From assembly GCA_029582165.1 (NCBI GenBank), contig CM055892.1, forward strand, positions 4,001,347 to 4,065,346: 64,000 bases of DNA, in the 5' to 3' direction. The translations under genes and the position numbers were made by a program. Below the pieces are notes generated by a model that worked only from the letters and a program-made list of their open reading frames with translations, made no database searches and was not told where the DNA came from. This document shows positions 1 through 10,866 of the stretch, one piece after another; positions within the stretch are counted from its first letter, which is position 1, and the number at the start of each line of letters is the position of its first letter. Source of the stretch: Portulaca oleracea. Taxonomy: Eukaryota; Streptophyta; Magnoliopsida; Caryophyllales; Portulacaceae.

Positions 1-198
1 TCACCTCCACAGTCTCATTAAAAAGAGGTCCCAACCCAAAATCATTATGTAACACACCAAATTCATCAAATGTGTGCACAGAAAGAGTAGGATTAGACCC
101 CATCTAAACACTTTCAACACCACATGAATTAGCGTCATAATCAACAATCACAAACTCAGCAGGTGAGGAATCTACACATGAAAAAGGGGACGGGATTG

Positions 199-942
199 CT
201 AACAAATAAGAAGCATCATCGTGAACATTAAAGGTGGAAGTGTAACAATTAATTTCATAATGCATGGGAAATGAATCGTACTCACATACGTATGCATCAT
301 AAGAATCAACTTCTGTATCATGAGAAGGGGCACAGAAGTCAAAGGAGTAGAGGAGTCACCATCATCATTTTCCCAATCATACGTAGGGGGATGAACATGA
401 ATTGCAGGGGAAAAAGGGGAGGAAGACTCTATTCTATTCAAAGCACATTCCTCGGGAGATGATCCTAACTCATGGCCACTAAGAAGCGAATTAGATTGCA
501 TTTGACGAGTGAAAGAAATCATATCATGAAGCAATTTTTCCATTCTTTCAGTTTGTTTATCATGAGTAGATGTTTCAAGTTGAGCACAAGGGGAAGGGAC
601 ATACAAGGGGATTAAAGGAGAAGAGGATATAGTACCCACATATGAATCTTCATAAGATGCTTCCCTTGGTTGATCCACAAATGGAGATTGAGTATGCGAA
701 TCAACAAAAGGGGAAGGGGAACAGGTATTCACAGAAGCACTTTCATACTGAGTTCTAGCATGATGAGCGCAAGGATTATCAAAGTAATAACCAAAATCAT
801 GACAACTCTCCATAAAACTACGAGTACTCTCCGTTAACCAATTAAGAAAATCCCAAGCCTCATAATCTTTTTCAACAGTCAAACAATTGTAATTAAGTTG
901 ATTACTTGTTTCAGAATTCACACCCTCATTAATAACAGACAA
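199..942 (-). CDS. Accessory ORF of small Athila-like elements, unknown function
   Basis: A 247-codon frame with no domain I recognise. Its first ~70 residues match the ORF at 33919-34494: both read V-I-N-E-G-x-N, then E-x-(D/E)-Y-x-A-W-(D/E), then F-x-N-P-C-A-x-H-A, and both continue into a region rich in S, P and H. Homology extends upstream to about 1003 (DYLAYWA), where a TGA now interrupts the frame, so the listed start is probably internal and the gene damaged. The C-terminal ~50 residues look out of frame. The ORF sits where gag would be in a complete element. Presence in two otherwise diverged families suggests a retained function, but none can be assigned; it is not a known gag, protease or envelope by eye. 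Confidence 0.55.
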   Translation of the reverse strand: MSVINEGVNSETSNQLNYNCLTVEKDYEAWDFLNWLTESTRSFMESCHDFGYYFDNPCAHHARTQYESASVNTCSPSPFVDSHTQSPFVDQPREASYEDSYVGTISSSPLIPLYVPSPCAQLETSTHDKQTERMEKLLHDMISFTRQMQSNSLLSGHELGSSPEECALNRIESSSPFSPAIHVHPPTYDWENDDGDSSTPLTSVPLLMIQKLILMMHTYVSTIHFPCIMKLIVTLPPLMFTMMLLIC

Positions 943-1078
943 AACTTCCCAAACAGAAAAAACATAACCCTGAGCAGCCCAATAAGCAAGATAGTCATCT
1001 AATCAATCACGATAATCACAAAATATCTCTTGCTCATCTTCAGGGAAGCTAAAACATGTCGTTTCTCTTTTTTTAGAT

Positions 1079-1082
<4 letters not shown>

Positions 1083-1159
<77 letters not shown>

Positions 1160-1160
1160 T
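1083..1160. repeat. (TTA)n microsatellite
   Basis: About 26 units of TTA with one interruption, in the leader between primer site and ORF. The matching place in the relative at 34540-34640 is a poly-pyrimidine/TA stretch, so this is a length-variable leader segment. The Tyr-rich frame across it is an artefact. Confidence 0.95.
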
Positions 1161-1211
1161 TGAACCTAAAAGGGAACGCTCAAGAAAAACTCAAAGGTCG
1201 AAAGGCGCAAC

Positions 1212-1229
1212 TCCTCGGAAACGACACCA
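1212..1229 (-). other. Decayed primer binding site (tRNA-Asp type)
   Basis: The minus strand reads TGGTGTCGTTTCCGAGGA, 14 of 18 matches to the Athila/Tat primer site TGGCGCCGTTGCCGGGGA. Three of the four differences are G-to-A or C-to-T changes, as expected from decay of methylated DNA. It lies 3 bases from the LTR end, as a primer site should. Confidence 0.75.
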
Positions 1230-1580
1230 TTCTGTTTAACGTGAACCTAGGGGTTAGGAGCTCGGTCGTATTGGTCCGAGGAGTCGGGGTTCCAACCTAA
1301 GAATCTCACGAGAGCACTCACCAACTAGGTGTGGGAGTCGATGATTTTGGTGATTGAACTACTATTCTAAGGTTAAAAAGGAAAGACATAATAGAAAGGT
1401 AAGGGTTCGGAGGTATTACCGGGCCTCTTAACGAAAGACTAAGCACATAAACTGTGTTTTTAGGGGAGATTTATGTTCGATAATCAAGTGTAAGGATTGT
1501 GTTCATACCAAGCTAGCACTGACTTCCCCCGCTAGGGCGTAAAGCCAATATTGGCTTCCTAAGCACGACCTAGCATCGAT

Positions 1581-1615
1581 CCCCCCCCCCCCCCCGCGCG
1601 TGCGCGCGTGCGCGC
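1581..1615. repeat. Poly-C run joined to an alternating CG/TG tract
   Basis: Fifteen C residues (1581-1595) followed by about 20 bases of alternating GC/GT. The first is G-quadruplex-prone on the opposite strand and the second is Z-DNA-prone. It lies in the U5 part of the LTR. Confidence 0.9.
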
Positions 1616-2405
1616 TAGGGCGATGAATTGATGTTATACTTTATAAAGTCTATCATGACTCCCGTGCATGATAGGCTTTGGCAGTATGAAAACCAATCCT
1701 AAGTAATATACTCCAATTCCCTTTCGCCAGACCAAGGAACCAGAATCGATTAAACCACCCTAGAGTTCCAAAAGCGATGGTTGAAAGGATCCATGGCCTT
1801 CCGGTCCTCGGTATCCTTCACCCATTACATGCAAATCTAGGGCGGAACACTAATTATCTCAGTAATCACGTTAACCCCACTAATCTAGACTTAATCCTCT
1901 ATTAGGGGCCCTAATTACCACCTAACCCTAAAGGAATTACACAAATATGGTCGCAGCTAACACTAATTCAGAAATCACATTAACACTCAACATGAAACAA
2001 CCAAGGCAATGGAGAAGATCAACAATAACACTAATCAGACTAGTTAAGAACATAAATAAGGTAATCAAACAAGTAAAAACACTAATTGAATGTCGGAAGT
2101 AAAAGGGAAGAAGAAAACTTATTGATAGATTGGAATAGATTGAAAGCTTCAATGTAGAAAGAACAAGAATGAGAAATTCAATTACAAAACCAAAACCCTA
2201 ATCTAATTACAAAGAAATTAAACCTAATTTAGGAACAAATCTTAGGGCTAATCCCTAAAACTATAACCTAAACTAAAGAATGAAAGGCTTAGCTAAGGTA
2301 AACAAAAGGATGCCTAATAATGCTGGAAAGAGAGCTATATATACTATCGTTACAACACCGGCTCAAACATGTCGTTTAGGCCTACTAATTGTCGCAGATT
2401 AAAGG

Positions 2406-2803
2406 GGTCACGGGCGTGATCATGGAGGTCACAGCCGTGACCCTGGAGAAATCCAGGGTTCTTCGGTGGTCCTCACAAACCTCACAGAGGTGGCCTTGGA
2501 CGTCATGACCGTGAGGTACCTTCTGGAAGATTTGGCTCGTAGGAGGTCACGGCCATGTGAAGGTAGGTCATGACCATGAGGTGCTTCCTGAGAGATTTGT
2601 TTCGTGGGAGGTCATGGCCGTGTAAAGGCAAGTCATGGTCGTAATGTCTTCTTTTGTGATCCTAGGCTTCAAGGCGTCACGACCGTGAGGTAGCAGGTCA
2701 CGGTCGTGACCCCTCTTCTGTCTTCAAGCCTTTGTCGTCCTTCCTTTGGCCACCAAGGTATACTGGGGTCACGAGCATGAGGTGGGTGGTCACGACCGTG
2801 ACC
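2406..2803 (-). promoter_or_regulatory. Array of GGTCACG-nn-CGTGACC palindromes upstream of TATA
   Basis: About ten perfect or degenerate copies of a 16-bp palindrome with 7-bp arms. The clearest are GGTCACAGCCGTGACC (2427-2442), GGTCACGGTCGTGACC (2696-2711) and GGTCACGACCGTGACC (2788-2803); others have lost CpGs (CATG for CACG). The array ends about 60 bp before the minus-strand TATATATA box at 2343-2336, where promoter-proximal elements would be expected. Function as transcription-factor sites is inference. Confidence 0.75.
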
Positions 2804-3174
2804 TTGCTGCTGACAATGCTTTTCTCTTGGTTTCTTCTTCTAACACCGGGATCAAGGCATGGTACTCTTTCTCCAAGGCCGGATTTCCTTTGCTTTTAGG
2901 CCCCAATTGCCCTCGTTTAGCGCATTTTTGCTCCACAAGTGTCTAAAGCTCTAAGATTTGCAAAAAAAGGAAAAAGAAGTAAAGACGCTAATAAACAACT
3001 AAGGAAACGAGTGAAAACCTTAGGTAAAAGGAACGTACTTAGGCTCAAAACGAGCCTAAACACAGACCCAACCTACCAGCATAAATCACCCAGTATGTGA
3101 ACGAACCCCACACTATCATGCAAACTATGCCATAATCAACTAATGAGCTCAATGTGGGGCTGGGAAACTTTCAG

Positions 3175-4607
3175 TCATTGCTGGCCATGCCCCGGAAGGG
3201 GCGGTGGAGGCGGATACGCTGGATGGTGCCACCCAGGAGGGGCATATTGGCGATCGTCGCTCTGATAATACTGATAAGCTAGGTCATTGAGGAGTTGTCT
3301 TTGATGATGTACATGTTGGAGGAGCTCCGATAGAATCGTACCTTGGGTCTCCAAGGTGGACTGGATCCTCTGGATCAAGGTCTTGTTCTGACTGACCTCT
3401 GATGAGAGGTGGTCAATATCGGTGTGGAATGTGGATCCTATCGAGCTCCTGTCGGAACTCCTGAAGGTGTCCCAAGCTCCAAGCTCCCTGTAGTGCCTCT
3501 CCTTTCTTCATCATCTTCTCGATTATCATCCTCTTCCCTCCCTTCCTCTTCCTTTTCTTCTTCTTCTTCAACCACCTTCGAATCACACGACCAGTTATCC
3601 TTGTTCGTAATTATGATAACCCTCTCGTCAAGAAGCAGAGCGCGGAATTTTATCGTGTCGCGATACTATGTTTTTATCTTGGCACTGGGCTTGTGCACTC
3701 TGATGATATTCATGCCCGAGGGAGTCGCACCGTCTAGCCATGCACAAACAAAGTAAGGGCGATACTTGTTCAAGTAGTCCTGATAACCAGTACGTACAAG
3801 GATAGCACAGATGATATGCCCCATCCCTATAGTGCAACTCTCGTGGAAGTACTGATGCTCGCCAATTGGTGTATGATGCATGATCCAGTGTTGACAGGCT
3901 CGCCTATGAGGACATTGTAGATAAAGAATAGATTGTCTTTCTGCATGTGGTTGCGGTTCTCATCCCTCCCAAAGACAGAGTTGGCGACGAGCCGAAGAAA
4001 ATACCGGATGGTCGGGTTACAAATGTCAATGGACCTAGAGAGTTGAGCATCATGATAGTGAGGTTCTCCGAGGGCTCTGGGGGTAAGTTGTCTCCTCCTG
4101 ATGCAGGTTATCGCCTTCATGGCACTTTGTTTATTGGTCGGTGAAGGGGCCATACATTTGGCCAGTCGTCGGCAAGTTTAGCTTCTGATTCAGCCCAGTG
4201 ACTGTGAGAGTGGAGGACTTGTTGCCAACTCGAAATGTCATTGTGGCCGAAGAGCGACCGTTGGCCGCTACTTTCAAGGAGCTAAGAAACTCCAAAATAG
4301 GCTAATTATAAACGGGCGTGTCGAGGTTGACAGACTGCTGCCACCCTAATCTCTCGAAGAGGACGGTGTGACTGTTCATGAGGAAGTACTGCTCACATGT
4401 ATCGGGGTGATATACGTACGGAACACATACTTTCCATTTCCGGAAAAACTCATACTTAGTCTTGAATTCATTGTCGCCCCGGAAATTAACGTGCAAAGCG
4501 TGATCATATTCGAGCGAGTTAGACTCCAACCGGTGTTCGTGGAGCCTATCCGAGGATGAAGGGTCGACTTCCTCGGTAGGCTGAGCTCTCTTAGTTCTTG
4601 GAGGCAT
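3175..4607 (-). pseudogene. Broken ATHILA-type ORF2
   Basis: Minus-strand pieces in several frames collinear with the ORF2 at 17643-19160. The N-terminus starts MPPRTKR at 4607; a middle piece (4153-3827) carries S-V-F-G-R-D and V-N-T-G-S-C-I-(I/L)-H; the next piece (from ~3840) carries T-I-G-M-G-H-I-I-C; and the last (3378-3175) is a coiled-coil segment followed by a Tyr/Pro-rich tail. Several frameshifts separate them. The family is the 'Arabidopsis retrotransposon ORF-1' (ATHILA) domain, encoded downstream of pol in Athila elements; its role is unsettled (env-like position). A GTGTGGGG purine run follows on the minus strand at about 3112-3099, like the purine runs after the other ORF2 copies. 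The parental element is otherwise missing. Confidence 0.75.
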
Positions 4608-6928
4608 TATAGTTTTGGTTCTTGGAGGGTTTTGATGAGGGTGAGGCGCTTAGAATTGTAAAGGTAATGATGGGTAAGGGTTTGTGTTTGAGGGTAAGGT
4701 TTAGGTAGGGTTTAAGGTATGGTGAGGGTTAGGTAGAGATGGGAGAAGGCATGGGTTGGGAATGGGAATGGTGAATGGAGGGTTGAGAATGGTTGCGGAC
4801 GGTGGCGGCTGGGCTGGGGGAGGGTTATGAGGGTGGTGGTAGTGGAGGATTCCAGCGAGAATGGGCGGAGATGGCCTACTGTGGAGATGGAAACAGAAAC
4901 ACAAGCAAGAATAGGGGAAAAAGGTGTGAGAAATGGACAAAGGAGAGAGAAAGGTGGAGGTTACCGGCAAACAGCGGCGGTGACTGGGCGGCGCTAGGCA
5001 ATGGTCGTCAGCGCAGGTAGGGTCGACGGAGAGAGAATGCACGAGGGTGTGTTAAGATGTTTGGAAGAAATGAAACAAAACCCCCTTGCGAACCCTATTT
5101 AAGGCCCGTCTTCAAAAGTTTAATAATAAAACAATGAATCCTATTAAACTTTGTATTTGAAACAATCTGATCCTACAAAATATTGTCTATCTAAAAGATA
5201 AAAGTTGGTTGAACATCGGCCGCCATATGGAATTTTTATAAACATAAAATGTTAAAATTTAAGTAACAAATCATGAAAAGAAGTTAATTTCCACCTTCAC
5301 ATCCAAGATTCAAACCCTAAGACTTACAGCAAGGTATTGTAAAGTCCAAACCAATAAGCTACACACATCTTCTTCGACTTGTTATCCAACATCAACGTAC
5401 TTATATCATATTATAACTGGGAATTACAGTTCCGTCTTCCACGATCAAACCTATGCCTTCCCTATGATTCCGATGTCCTGCGTACACGAACCACAACCGC
5501 CGAAGAAAGCTTCTCGATGTCAATGAAGATTTTTCCGGCGGTCGTCAACAGTGGAGGATGATTGCCATTGGTGGGCCTGCGTCGGGGTCAATCCCGGGGC
5601 GGTTGAAATTCCGGCTAGTTTTCGTCAGAAAAAATGGAGGTGGATCAGCTGTTGTCCCTTGGTGAAAAATTTCTCACCTGTTAACAAACACAACTTTTAA
5701 AAAATAATTTTCAGTTAATTATATATATTTTCCAGAATTTTTAATATTAAAATTTAACTTTTAATAAAAAAAATAAACCGACGATTCAGATTAATCTTGT
5801 AAAATGTACGGTAGATATTGTGGACTGTACATAATTACCGTAGTTTCCAAAACATGGAAATTACCTCAGAATTTTAGTACATTGTGATAAAAATAATTGC
5901 AATATCAGTTTTTTAGGGAAAAAAAACTGTAAAGTTAGTTTTTTTTTTAATGAAAGGCCAAGATTTAATGTCGAACAAAATCAATGGTTTATATTGCATA
6001 TTGAATGAAATTTGAGGATTAGGGGTCGGAAAAGAAATGGCTAAAACTCATTATGCTACTTATATATTAAAGATATATTAAAGATATCACCACTTATTAT
6101 ATATATATATATTTTTTTTTTTTGAAAATTCTACCACAGTTGAATACCATAGTTGAGAAACTTTTCAACTATGGTAGTTGAAAATTTCTTAATCATTAAT
6201 TTATCAAAAATAAATCACATATATTAAAAAAATGGGAAATTTCAAATGGTAGGCACCAACTATTGCTTATTCCAAATTGTCAACCCCTTTCTATAATATT
6301 TCAAGTGGTAGGCTTAACAAGAAAAGTATTCCATCTCGTAAACATAGGGTAAACAGTGTTATGTATTTCAAAATAAAAAAGAAAGAAAAATGTTGTGTTT
6401 TGAATCGAAACTCCGTCACTCTCGTTCAAACACCCCACTCTCCTCCTTCCCTGAAATTCCACCACTTTGGACGCTCAAAATCTCGATGACCACTTCCTCC
6501 CCTGCCATTATTGTTTTGCACTACAAATAATATCATCTTTCTAATTTTGTGGTGGCCTATCAATGCAACTCAATAACTACATTAATGCACACTTTTGTCT
6601 GCGACGAATAGAGCTACAGATGCCAACTACCAATTGCATTAGAAGCTTAACAAAGGTAAAACAATCGCTACAATTGACATAATGGTTGACTGGTTACCAT
6701 AGGATACCTCACAAATTAGAGCATTCTTAATGGTAAAATAATGTCAAATTCCTGAAATCATGAAAAGAAGTAGAGTAATGGTCAAATTCTTGAACTTTTA
6801 TGCATCTCACAGCTGCTACACAACTATCACGACCTCTCTTTTCGTACCGCGTTGGATTTGCTAAAATTTATCCCCAATTTACAACCCTAGATTTCAACAA
6901 TTCAAACCTTCAAAATTCAAAGTTGTAG
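4608..6928. other. AT-rich region without a recognisable gene
   Basis: The first 450 bp, GC-rich and G/T-skewed, are probably the leader upstream of the broken ORF2. From about 5100 on the DNA is AT-rich with homopolymer runs and short frames only. A hairpin at 6159-6191 has 12-bp perfect arms (TACCATAGTTGA / TCAACTATGGTA). I see no domain, splice-supported gene or RNA gene. Confidence 0.6.
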
Positions 6929-7642
6929 TGTTGTATGCTAGCTCACAAAGATCAGAGTATTGAAATAGAATGCATCATACAGTCACACACACATCAGACT
7001 GTTTGTAATAACAATAGCTAATTGGAAGCAATTAGCTGGAATAGAAGATAACTCAACAAGGAAAATAAAGGATAAGCTTGCTTACAGCTAATACAGACAC
7101 ACCACAGCTGCAATCAAGGGCAAAGAACTCTCACATTCATACTCCTACAGACACACCAGAGCATGGATGATCAAGCACAGTTAACACTTGCTGGATTCTT
7201 GCCAAAATCCAGTGACAGGAGCTGATTTAACCAAAGATTGAGAGTTATCTAATACTCACAAACATACAAAGGTTCTAAGACACTCAATAATACTATTGAA
7301 CAAAAAATGATATCCATTCCAGTGTTGGAAACTCAAAATATAAAGGCTAACTAGCAGTTTGATTAGCAACTACTTAACATAAGCTGACTGTCTAATCTCC
7401 CTGACTTAATCTAACTTACAAAGCTTAAAATAAATACATCAGATTACATCCTAATCTAACTAATATCATCCAGATTACAACTTGCTTAGAAAATAAAAGG
7501 AAAACATAAACTTGGTTCTGATTGGACCAAGTACCAAAAGAGTGGCAAAATGGACCAATCACAACTTTCCTGCCTAAGGGGGTAAATATTTAGTTACTGA
7601 GGTAATTCTCGCGCAAATGTTAACCTGGAAGTAATCTCAACA
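6929..7642 (-). repeat. Possible 3' LTR of the CRM-like chromovirus
   Basis: Lies downstream of the chromovirus pol on its own strand, with candidate ends TGTTG...CAACA (minus strand TGTTGAGATTACTTCC at 7642). The content is LTR-like: a TA-rich promoter-like stretch near 7345, no coding capacity, T-rich leader. No second copy is present and no convincing polypurine tract abuts the proposed start, so the boundaries are uncertain. Confidence 0.35.
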
Positions 7643-7879
7643 GGTTAAGAATGAGCTGGAAAGACCAAAATAACCCCTATAGATAGATAGCAAAAGACTT
7701 AGTCTTAGAACTGAGGTTTTGGAAAAAACTGATAACAAACAACCCAGGTGGGATTGCTTGTTCTGGCACTTGAAACTTGTTGTTGTCATTCTCGAACATG
7801 TTGGGACTTGGCTTGGGCTTGAAAATGGCATGCATGACAAGGAACAAAAAACTCCTAGGGAACCTTGGCTGAATCTTCC
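7643..7879 (-). other. Chromovirus 3' untranslated stretch
   Basis: Between the polyprotein stop (about 7880) and the proposed LTR. No gene. At 7884-7877 the minus strand reads ATTGAGGA overlapping the stop codon, the position where the related element at 23982 has a stem-loop with an AGGA loop; here the second arm has decayed. Confidence 0.45.
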
Positions 7880-8545
7880 TCAATCTTGAGATATGACATT
7901 GAGAAAGACTGTTGCTTGGACTATTGTTGCTGGGAACTGGATTTGGTCTGAATGACCAATGCTGGTGGGCTGGATGGCTGAAGGTGCCAAGACTTGCTTC
8001 ACAATTGTGTAACAAGCTTGGATGGATGATGTTGATGGGTTGGTGGCTGCTGTTGAAGCTGTGAACCTCCTGCTGGGTAACTGAACTGCTTGATAACTTG
8101 CTGAGTGACCTGCTGTTTCTGCTAGGATTTGGAAGCTTGCTGTTCCTGCTGGAGATGCTTCTATAGCTGCTGAGTTTGGTGAGTCAGCAAGGTTTCCTCC
8201 TTGTGTTGCTGCTGAAAGTACGGGTGAAACTCCTATAGATACCTTCTTTGCTGATGAAGCTGTTGCTGTTTGCTGTTCTTCAAGATGGTATCCATCATAC
8301 TCCCTAGGTTGAGGAAAGTTTATCCTCAAACTTGGAAGGTCTTCATCTGCTGGATAGTATGGTCGAAGATCTGCTATATTGAATGTTGTTGAGCCTCCAT
8401 ACTCTTCAGATAGGTCCAACCTATAGGCATTGTCTCCAATTTTCTCAAGCACTTCAGAGGGGCCATCTGCTCTTAGTAGTAGCTTGCCTTTTCTCCTACT
8501 AGGGAACCTGTCCTTCCTTAGGTGGATCCAAACTAGATCTCTTGG
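7880..8545 (-). pseudogene. Chromovirus integrase C-terminal region and tail
   Basis: The minus-strand frame opens with [14 protein letters not shown] and T-F-N-I-A-D-L-x-P-Y, the conserved end of Ty3/gypsy integrases before a chromodomain would begin. The remaining ~130 residues are rich in A, S, T and Q with no chromodomain consensus, as in CRM-type elements whose tail targets centromeric chromatin; here that is only a family analogy. A stop near 8545 separates it from the upstream integrase frame. Confidence 0.7.
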
Positions 8546-9654
8546 CTAGAAAGTCTCCTTCTTCATGTGTTTATTTGCTGATGTAGATACCTGCTCAGTA
8601 TACTTTGCAATTTTCTCTTTCACTTGCTGATGAAGCTCCTTGATTTGATCTGCTCTCTTAGCTGCTTCAAAACTAAACTTGATAGAAGTAGTTAGTGTAT
8701 AAATCCAAAGGGGAAATAGGATTTTTACCATAGACTACTTGGAATGGAGAGTAGCCTGTGGCCTTGGATGGTGCCTTGTTGTAAGCAAACTCAGCATGGG
8801 GCAAGAGAGTTTCCCGTCCTGCTTTATTTTTGTGAATCAGTGCTCTCAATAGGACTCCAAGTGTTCTATTAGTAACCTCTGTCTGGCCATCAGTCTGTGG
8901 ATGACAAGAAGTGTTGTACTTGAGCTGTGTGCCTAACTTCTTCCATAAAGTAACCCAAAAATGGCTCAAAAACTTGGTGTCCCTGTCAGAGACCATAGTC
9001 TTCGGCACTCCATGCCACCTTACAATCTCCTGGAAGAATAAATCAGCAACTCTCGTGGCATCAAAGGTAGTGTGGCATGGTATGAAATGTGCAATCTTTG
9101 AGAACCTTTCTACAACCACCATCACTGAATCCTTGCCTCTTTGAGTTCTTGGCAAACCTACAATAAAATCAAGGCTGATATCTTCCCAAGGGCTGCTGGA
9201 AACTGGGAATGGTGTGTACAAGCCTTGGGGCAAGCTGTGTGACTTAGCCAATTGATAAATATTGCACCTCTTCAGTAGATGCTCTACATCTTTTCCCATA
9301 TTTGGCCAACTGTAGTGCTCTTTCAACATCAACAATGTCTTTTCAACTCGAAAATGACATGCTAAACTCCCTCCATGGACTTCTGAGATAAGTAGCTCCT
9401 TGAAACTGCTTCTAGGAACACACAATCTACTCCCCTTGAACAAGTAGCCCCGGTTTATGTGATACAGAGCATGGGGTTGCTGCTGACACTTCTGGTACAC
9501 CTGCTTAAAATCTCCATCTTCCTGATACAAAGCTTTCAAATGCTCAAAACCCGAAATTCTAGAATCAAGTATATGAAGCAACAAATACCTTCTACTCAGT
9601 GCATCTGCTCCCTTGTTTAGCACTCCTGATTTGTGATGGATCATGAAGTGAAAC
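8546..9654 (-). pseudogene. Chromovirus integrase (zinc finger and catalytic core)
   Basis: Joins cDNA ends to host DNA. The frame (about 9644-8673) carries an HHCC region starting E-V-H-G; its C-x2-C is damaged (C-N-I-Y). The core keeps the D-D-E residues: S-L-D-F-I-V-G-L-P, V-S-D-R-D-T-K-F and H-P-Q-T-D-G-Q-T-E. The motif Y-N-K-A-x(5)-G-Y-S-P-F near the end is typical of CRM-type integrases. A frameshift around 8690 moves the next segment (8731-8546, K-E-K-I-A-x-Y-T) to another frame. With the damaged finger and frameshift it cannot be functional as is. Confidence 0.88.
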
Positions 9655-10175
9655 TACTGCATGAACTCTACCCAAGCAGCATGCCTGGTGTTGAGTTTGT
9701 GTTGCCCTTGAATGAACTTCAAGGCCTCATGATCACTATGTAATATAAACTCTGCTCCTATAAGGTAGTGCCTCTAGTGCTGAAGAGCTCTAATCAGGGC
9801 ATAGAACTGTTTGTCATTGGTGTTGTACTTTCTCTTGGCATCATTCAACTTCTCACTAAAATAGGCAACTGGCTTGCCCTCCTTGGTTAACACTACTCCT
9901 ATGCCAACACCTGAAGCATCACATTCTACTTCAAAAACTTTGCTGAAGTTGGGCAGTGCTAGAACTGGTGTTGAAGTAAGCCTCTCCTTGATTTCTTCAA
10001 AGGCTTTTTGGGCTGCTATGGTCCAAGTAAAGGACTTTCCCTTCACCACTTCTATCATTGGTGCCGAAATGGTGCTGAAATTTTTAACAAATCTTCTAAA
10101 ATGAAGTGGGCACAGGCCATTCCCTAATGGCTTTGATTTTCTCCTCATCAACTTGGATACCTGTTGCTGTGACAA
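9655..10175 (-). pseudogene. Chromovirus RNase H domain
   Basis: Degrades the RNA strand during reverse transcription. Visible motifs are V-E-C-D-A-S-G-V-G-I-G-V-V-L, Y-F-S-E-K-L and K-Q-F-Y-A-L-I-R-A-L. A TAG replaces the usual Trp after A-L-Q-H, and a second TAG lies near 9660. The frame is shifted relative to the RT upstream at about 10105. Confidence 0.85.
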
Positions 10176-10848
10176 TGTACCCTAAGAAGTTCACTTGGGA
10201 TGTAAAGAAGTGACACTTCTTGAGATTGCCAAATAACTGCTCCCTGCTCAGAATATCTAAGACCTCCTGCAAATGCTTGACATGTTCTTGCTCAGACCTG
10301 CTATAGACAAGAATATCATCAAAGTACACCACAACACTCTTGCCTATGAGTGGCTCCAGGACCTGGTTTATGAGCCTCATGAATGTAGATAGGGCATTAG
10401 TCAGGCCAAAAGGCATGACTAACCATTCAAACAAACCTCCATTGGTCTTGAATGTTGTTTTCCACTCATCTCCCTCATAGATCCGAATTTGGTAATATCC
10501 ACTCCTCAAATCAATCTTAGAAAAGACTGCTGACCCATCTAACTCATCCAACATGTCTTCAAGTCTAGGTATAGGGTACCTATACTTGATTGTGATCTTG
10601 TTAATAGCCCTACAATCAATACACATTCTCTGGCTCCCATCTTTCTTAGGCACTAACAAGGCCGGAACTGCACATGGACTTAGACTCTCCCTAATCATTC
10701 CCTTTTCCAACAACTCATCCACCTGCCTCTGTATCTCATTGGTATCTGCTGGTGTCATCCTATAAGCTGGCTTATTAGGGAACACTGATCCCGGCACTAA
10801 GTCAGTTTTGTGCTGGATATCCCTTTTAGGTGGTAAACCAAGTGGCAT
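10096..10848 (-). pseudogene. Chromovirus reverse transcriptase
   Basis: A 250-codon fragment with the RT blocks in order: K-P-A-Y-R-M, [48 protein letters not shown], then [12 protein letters not shown]. The catalytic YFDD box is intact, so the enzyme part is well preserved. It is in the same frame as the protease segment, separated by one in-frame TAG at 10867. Wording matches CRM/Galadriel-type chromoviruses; clade placement would need a tree. Confidence 0.93.
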
Positions 10849-10866
10849 TTCTTCAGGAAATTCATG

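Larger units (their letters stand above)
1..3062 (-). mobile_element. Truncated non-autonomous Athila/Tat-type LTR element, 5' LTR end
   Basis: Minus-strand LTR element whose 3' half lies outside the window. Read on the minus strand it runs LTR (3062-1233), decayed tRNA-Asp primer site (1229-1212), pyrimidine-rich leader with a TTA microsatellite, then an accessory ORF (942-199). The leader and ORF are homologous to those of the complete 4.2 kb element at 31905-36146, so I infer the same small, pol-less architecture. No gag, RT or integrase is visible. The five bases after the LTR (cagac, 3063-3067) are the candidate target-site duplication, but its partner is off the window. The DNA immediately right of the LTR is a broken ATHILA ORF2. 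Confidence 0.8.
1233..3062 (-). repeat. LTR (5' LTR of the truncated element)
   Basis: Bounded by TGTTTA (1233) and TAAACA (3057-3062), perfect terminal inverted repeats with TG...CA ends; the left end abuts the primer site. On the minus strand it carries a palindrome array (2803-2406), a TATATATA box (2343-2336) and then the R/U5 half. The right end (aggctcaaaacgagcc before TAAACA) resembles the LTR ends at 33277 and 36146. Length 1830 bp. Confidence 0.8.

Noticed and set aside
1030..1239. Tyr-rich open frame
   Set aside because: It is the translation of the TTA microsatellite; no coding support.
4701..5042. Pro/His-rich minus-strand frame
   Set aside because: Low-complexity G/T-skewed leader DNA; no homologous frame in the related elements.
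6159..6191. Perfect 12-bp hairpin that might be a MITE or miRNA precursor
   Set aside because: Too short, no flanking duplication, AT-rich surroundings; kept only as a note.
7643..7665. Polypurine tract for the CRM-like element
   Set aside because: Minus strand here is not purine-rich, so the LTR start at 7642 is left at low confidence.
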